64,000 nucleotides of DNA, from NCBI GenBank assembly GCA_037349315.1, contig JBAIAC010000040.1, forward strand, positions 16,572,001 through 16,636,000, written 5' to 3'. This document shows positions 60,086 through 64,000 of this stretch, piece after piece; the stretch's first letter is position 1, and the number at the start of each line of letters is the position of its first letter. A program made the translations under genes and the position numbers. Below the pieces are notes generated by a model. That model was not told the DNA's origin. It saw nothing but the letters and a program-made list of their open reading frames with translations, and searched no databases. This DNA comes from Chelydra serpentina. Lineage: Eukaryota; Chordata; Testudines; Chelydridae.

Positions 60086-62423
60086 CATGAACCAAGTTCT
60101 GATCCTGGAGTCACTAGGTTTGCACAGAAATAACTGAAGGCAGAATTTGGCCAAATATGGGTAAATCTTATGCAACTCTTGGGTATTGTTATTTTTGGGG
60201 TTCCTCTAAATTTTCCATCTATCTAAGGTACCATAAAAGCCTATCATTTTATTATTGAGGTGCCAACAAAATTGTGAAGAACTGTAAAAGTCTAGAACAA
60301 AAATCATTTACCCTCTGGACTCTCCTGGGTTTGTGAATTTCTGTATTAAAGAATTTTTAAACAAATATTTCTTAAAGTGTGTCATTCCTGGGGAAAGGCT
60401 TTACTGAAAAGATGTGTCTGATACTCACACTGACTGAACACGGTCTGGTATCTTCTGTCCCGGGTTCCATAGTTGGGGACCTGGCACTAAGAACACCACT
60501 CCTGGCAGTCTAAATGAGTCTCTCTCCATCTGTGTTGATTTTGTGTAGTGCAGCTGAAGGGTCACAGAAAGTGGGCAGTTTCTGAGTATGCTAAGCCTCA
60601 GTCTATTATGGTCTTTGTAAATTAACACCAGGGTTTTGAATTGTGTTCTGAAGTGAACAGGGGAAGACAGTGCAGCTCATGAAGCTCAGGTCTGAAATGT
60701 TCACTACAGCGTTCTTTATGGGTTGTCTTCAGCACAGAAGTAAATTTTTGTCCCTGTTAACTCACTCCCCCCTCCCATTCAGACATGTAGGGCAATGCAT
60801 GAGTTACCTTGCCTGGCTGTTTGCTTACTTGGTGTGTCCCTAGTGAGAACTATGAAGTGCGCTGCTGAGCAATGTACCAACTTCATTGTGGTGGAGGCTG
60901 TGTTCTTAGTATTTACCATGGCTAGTAATTACCATGTTGAAATATGGTGGTGTCTGTCACAATTCTGATTCCAGAGAGGATAGAGTTTTAGTGGAATCAT
61001 TTGACTAGTCATCTGTCCATTTCCTTTCATCTCTGCGAGCTAGTGGAATGGCTCAGCAGGAAAAAAATAGAAAAATGTATTTGTGGTTGAGCAAGATCTC
61101 CTCTAGAGATTATACTTGTAATAAGAAAGTAAAATAAGTTAACATCAGAAGAAAAGAAAATGGAAATCTGCCCAGTTTGGGATTCAGCCTAGGACTATGA
61201 CCCTGAGGTTTTGGGATGGCCTGGCCATCCTAAAGCCATTTCCCCACTCTGTCTCCTAGACAGTCATTCTTAGAACCATTCCTCTGAACTTCTAAACTGA
61301 GGTTTGCCAGAAGCCAGGTAGTGCCCTTCACTGGGTCACAGTCTGTTTGTCCGGTCAGTATAACAGCAAGAACAAAGCACTAGTTCAAATGCCCTTTTGT
61401 ACGTCTGTAAATTAAATTTTTACTCTGAGAAATATAGATTTTTCTTTCATTATTTACTGATGATTGCATTTACAGTCAGTGTAGTTTGAACCATGGTCCA
61501 CACACACACTGCTGGCTGTGGGTATATGGTCCATCATGTGCAGAGTGTGTGAAATCATTTCAGTTGAGAAATATGAAAATTGAGATCTAGGGGGTAAAAC
61601 AAGCCATTGGAAACTTACAAGAAACAGCCGCTAGTGGGAATGTATTGATAAAAGGAAGTGAGATGACCAAAAGGCTTTTTCTTGTCTCTGTCTATTAGTG
61701 GGTGGAACTGGTCTGGCATAAGAAAACATGAAGAAACCAACTGAACAGGTAAGAAATTATCATTCCTGTTGTATGGCAAACTTGCTGTGTTGAGTTCCAC
61801 ATGCAGCCATCATAGACTAACCCGCCCTGGTGATTCAATCTAGACAAATGTTAATTACAGGTGATGGGGCTGGCTCACTTTGCCCAATTAGTGTCTTCCT
61901 GAGCAATACAAAAAAAGCAATCAGAATTATTATGAGTAATGCCCTCTGGAAAAAAACATGTCTCGCTTCAGCAGCATAAACAATTTGAGCTGTGAAGTGC
62001 CTGGGCTGATCTACGATAGGAGGACCTGGAGAAACCAAACTAACAAGAAGTTACCCTTCTCCAGTCTCCTCCTATTCCTGCACAGGTCAGTGGGAACTTC
62101 AGCAGCTATACTTAGCATGCAAACCAAAACAGATGCGAGTAACAATTAATATCGTAAACCTAAATGACTGTGACATCCATTGTAAGCTGCTACTTCAGTT
62201 CAATAGTAACGAGAAAGTGTATAGTGATACTCATATGTTTGCCCTTTACAATTCTAAAGGACAAAAACTGCTCTCTTGGACCAAGATGTAGATTACTAGC
62301 TATAAGAGAATGGACCTTAGCTGAGATTTCTGATTATAATCTCAAAAGTCTGTGAGACTCAGAGCCTGCATATAAGCCACTAAGTCCTACTTTGGGCCTC
62401 CAAACAGAACAGTCAAATTATCA
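60086..62423. other. Intergenic stretch
   Basis: No gene or clear repeat recognised. A possible repeat-derived patch lies at about 60600-60720. Confidence 0.4.
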
Positions 62424-63175
62424 TAAGAACATGAGAATGGCCATACTAGGTCAGACCAATGGTCCATCTAGCCCAGTATCCTGTCTTCTGATAGTGGGCA
62501 GTGCCAGATGCTTCAGAGGAATGAACAAAATGGCAATTATCAAGTGATCTGCCAGTCAGAGGGTTAGGGTTATTCAGAGCATGGGATTGCGTCAATGTCC
62601 TTCTTGGCTAATAGCAATTGATGGACCTATACTCCATGAATGTACCTAATTCTTTTTTTAACCCAATTATAGTTGTGGCCTTCACAACATTCCCCGGCAA
62701 TGAGTTCCAGAGATGGATTGTGCATTGTGTGAAAAAGTACTTCCTTATGTTTATTTTAAACCTGTTGCCTTTTAATTTAATTGTGTGACTCTTGGTCCTT
62801 GTGTTATGTGAAGGGTAAATAACACTTTCTTCTTCATTTTCTCCACACCATTCATGATTTTATAGACCTCTCTCATATCCCCTCTTGGTCATCTCTTTTG
62901 TAAATTGAATAGTCCCAGTCTTTTTTAATGTCTCCTCATATGGAAGTTGTTCCATACCCCCAATTATTTTTTTTTGCCCTTCCCTGTATTTTTTCCAATT
63001 CTAATATATCTTTTGAGAGATGGGGCAACCAGAACTGCATTTAGTATTTAAGGTGTGGACATATGCTGAATGTATATAGTGGGATTGTGATATTTTCTGT
63101 CTTATTATCTATCCCTTTCCTAATGGTTCCTAACATTGTTAGCTTTTCTGACTGCCACTGCACATTGAGCTAGGG
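62424..63175 (+). repeat. CR1-related LINE fragment, about 750 bases
   Basis: AGAATGGCCATACTAGGTCA, GACCAATGGTCCATCTAGCC, CAGTATCCTGTCTTCTGATA, then TTCACAACATTCCCCGGCAA and TTTTATAGACCTCTCTCATA run in the order of a CR1-related family abundant in turtles and crocodilians. Non-coding remnant. A different segment of the same broad family lies at 30930..31780. Confidence 0.8.
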
Positions 63176-63653
63176 GAAATAGATTCAATTAATGTAATGA
63201 CTGAGCCATTCCCAGTCTCTGTTCAAACCTAAGGTAAGGGAGATTTTTTCCCCCCATTGTTCGGATTTATTTTACTCTAGCAAATCTGGGGCATATTGAA
63301 GTTCTTCCATGCTAATGACCATATGCTTCCCTTTGCCCCTAACTTCAGTAGGAGTTCTACCTGAATCACTGAGGACACCTGACTCCAGAGAGGTAAGATT
63401 CCCCTGACAATTTGTGATGGGCAATAGGATTTAAGTGAGATTTTATTATTTTAAAGGTAGATAGGGTTGTGGGGGTTTTCCCCAATCTTGTCATATGAGC
63501 GTTCCTCAGTTAAAGAAAATGCTGAATATACCCCACCACACACCTCAACTACCCACATACCTTGATGAGTCACTGACAAAGAGTGCATCTAGTACACAGA
63601 TTGTGACAGGCAGGTTAAAAGAATGGGACAAAGGAGAGAAAATTATATATATG
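63176..63653. other. Intergenic stretch
   Basis: Nothing recognisable. Confidence 0.45.
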
Positions 63654-63661
63654 TTCTAGAA

Positions 63662-63871
63662 CAGTGGTTTTCAACCTTTTTTCATTTGTGGACCCCTCAA
63701 ATATTTTGAATGGAGGTATGGACCCCTTTGGAATCTGACAGTCTGCAGACCTCCCAGGAGTCCATAGACAAGTTGAAAACCATTGTTCTATAGTAATGAC
63801 AACCTTTTGTGGACCCCTAGACATAGTCTGTAGACCCCTAGGGTCCGTAGACCACCGGTTGAAAACCACTG
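63662..63871. mobile_element. hAT-like miniature element with a duplicated right end
   Basis: Ends CAGTGGTTTTCAACC and GGTTGAAAACCACTG are exact inverted copies. Flanks TTCTAGAA and CTCTAGAG match at 6 of 8. A second right-type end, AGTTGAAAACCATTG, lies inside at about 63772-63786 and is followed by TTCTATAG. The GGACCCCT motif repeats within. Confidence 0.75.
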
Positions 63872-64000
63872 CTCTAGAGCTCATGTAGAATAATATTTGA
63901 TATTTTCAGAGACATTGGGATAACCTGCAACACTGAATGACAGGACCTAAGTTTATGGGCCCCACCTGCTTAAGGGTGCTTGAAAACTGCTCATCAACTC

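Noticed and set aside
61958..62149. Plus-strand frame beginning MSRFSSINNLSCEVPG, considered as a possible first exon
   Set aside because: No promoter-like or CpG-rich context, no convincing donor in frame, and no recognised protein.
48000..64000. Exons of RPL6 or PTPN11, expected next to HECTD4 by mammalian gene order
   Set aside because: I could recognise no exon of either gene on either strand; they probably lie beyond the right edge.
1..64000. CRISPR arrays, bacterial operons, tRNA or rRNA genes
   Set aside because: No spaced direct repeats, ribosome-binding layouts or cloverleaf and rRNA signatures were seen; the sequence is clearly vertebrate nuclear DNA.

Overview
This is vertebrate nuclear DNA: one large multi-exon gene with GT-AG introns, a GC-rich first exon, and many decayed interspersed repeats (CR1 LINE pieces, MIR/CORE-SINE, several hAT-type miniature DNA transposons, LTR-element remnants). 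The combination of CR1, old MIR and many short hAT-like elements points to a non-avian sauropsid, most likely a turtle. That is an inference from repeat content; no species marker is present.

The left 45.7 kb is the 5' part of one minus-strand gene, HECTD4, a giant HECT-domain E3 ubiquitin ligase. I assembled 23 consecutive coding exons from the start codon at 45729 down to an exon at 448..552. Every junction is phase-compatible, and together they give about 1,180 residues with no stop or frameshift. This is roughly the N-terminal quarter of a protein of about 4,000 residues. The catalytic HECT domain lies outside the window to the left. Intron 1 is 12.2 kb; the others range from 102 bases to about 3.1 kb. 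Repeats sit only in introns and flanks.

At 45.4-46.1 kb is the GC-rich promoter and first-exon region. Directly upstream of it lies about 1.2 kb of C/T-rich minisatellite with a 252-base higher-order repeat (46150..47345). A 244-base hAT-like element with a perfect 8-base target duplication abuts its far edge. The long open frames across this stretch are products of low complexity, not genes.

From about 47.6 kb to the right end I find no supported gene. The sequence is intergenic, with MIR, CR1, hAT-type elements, one 0.5-kb long-inverted-repeat element and unassigned AT-rich DNA. In mammals RPL6 and PTPN11 follow on this side of HECTD4, but I recognise no exon of either here.

I found no operon-like, CRISPR-like or otherwise new multi-gene system. 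The points most worth checking are a tandem in-frame splice acceptor in HECTD4, the minisatellite at its promoter, a set of miniature transposons with intact target duplications, multi-hairpin elements, and a decayed transposon-like coding remnant in intron 14.
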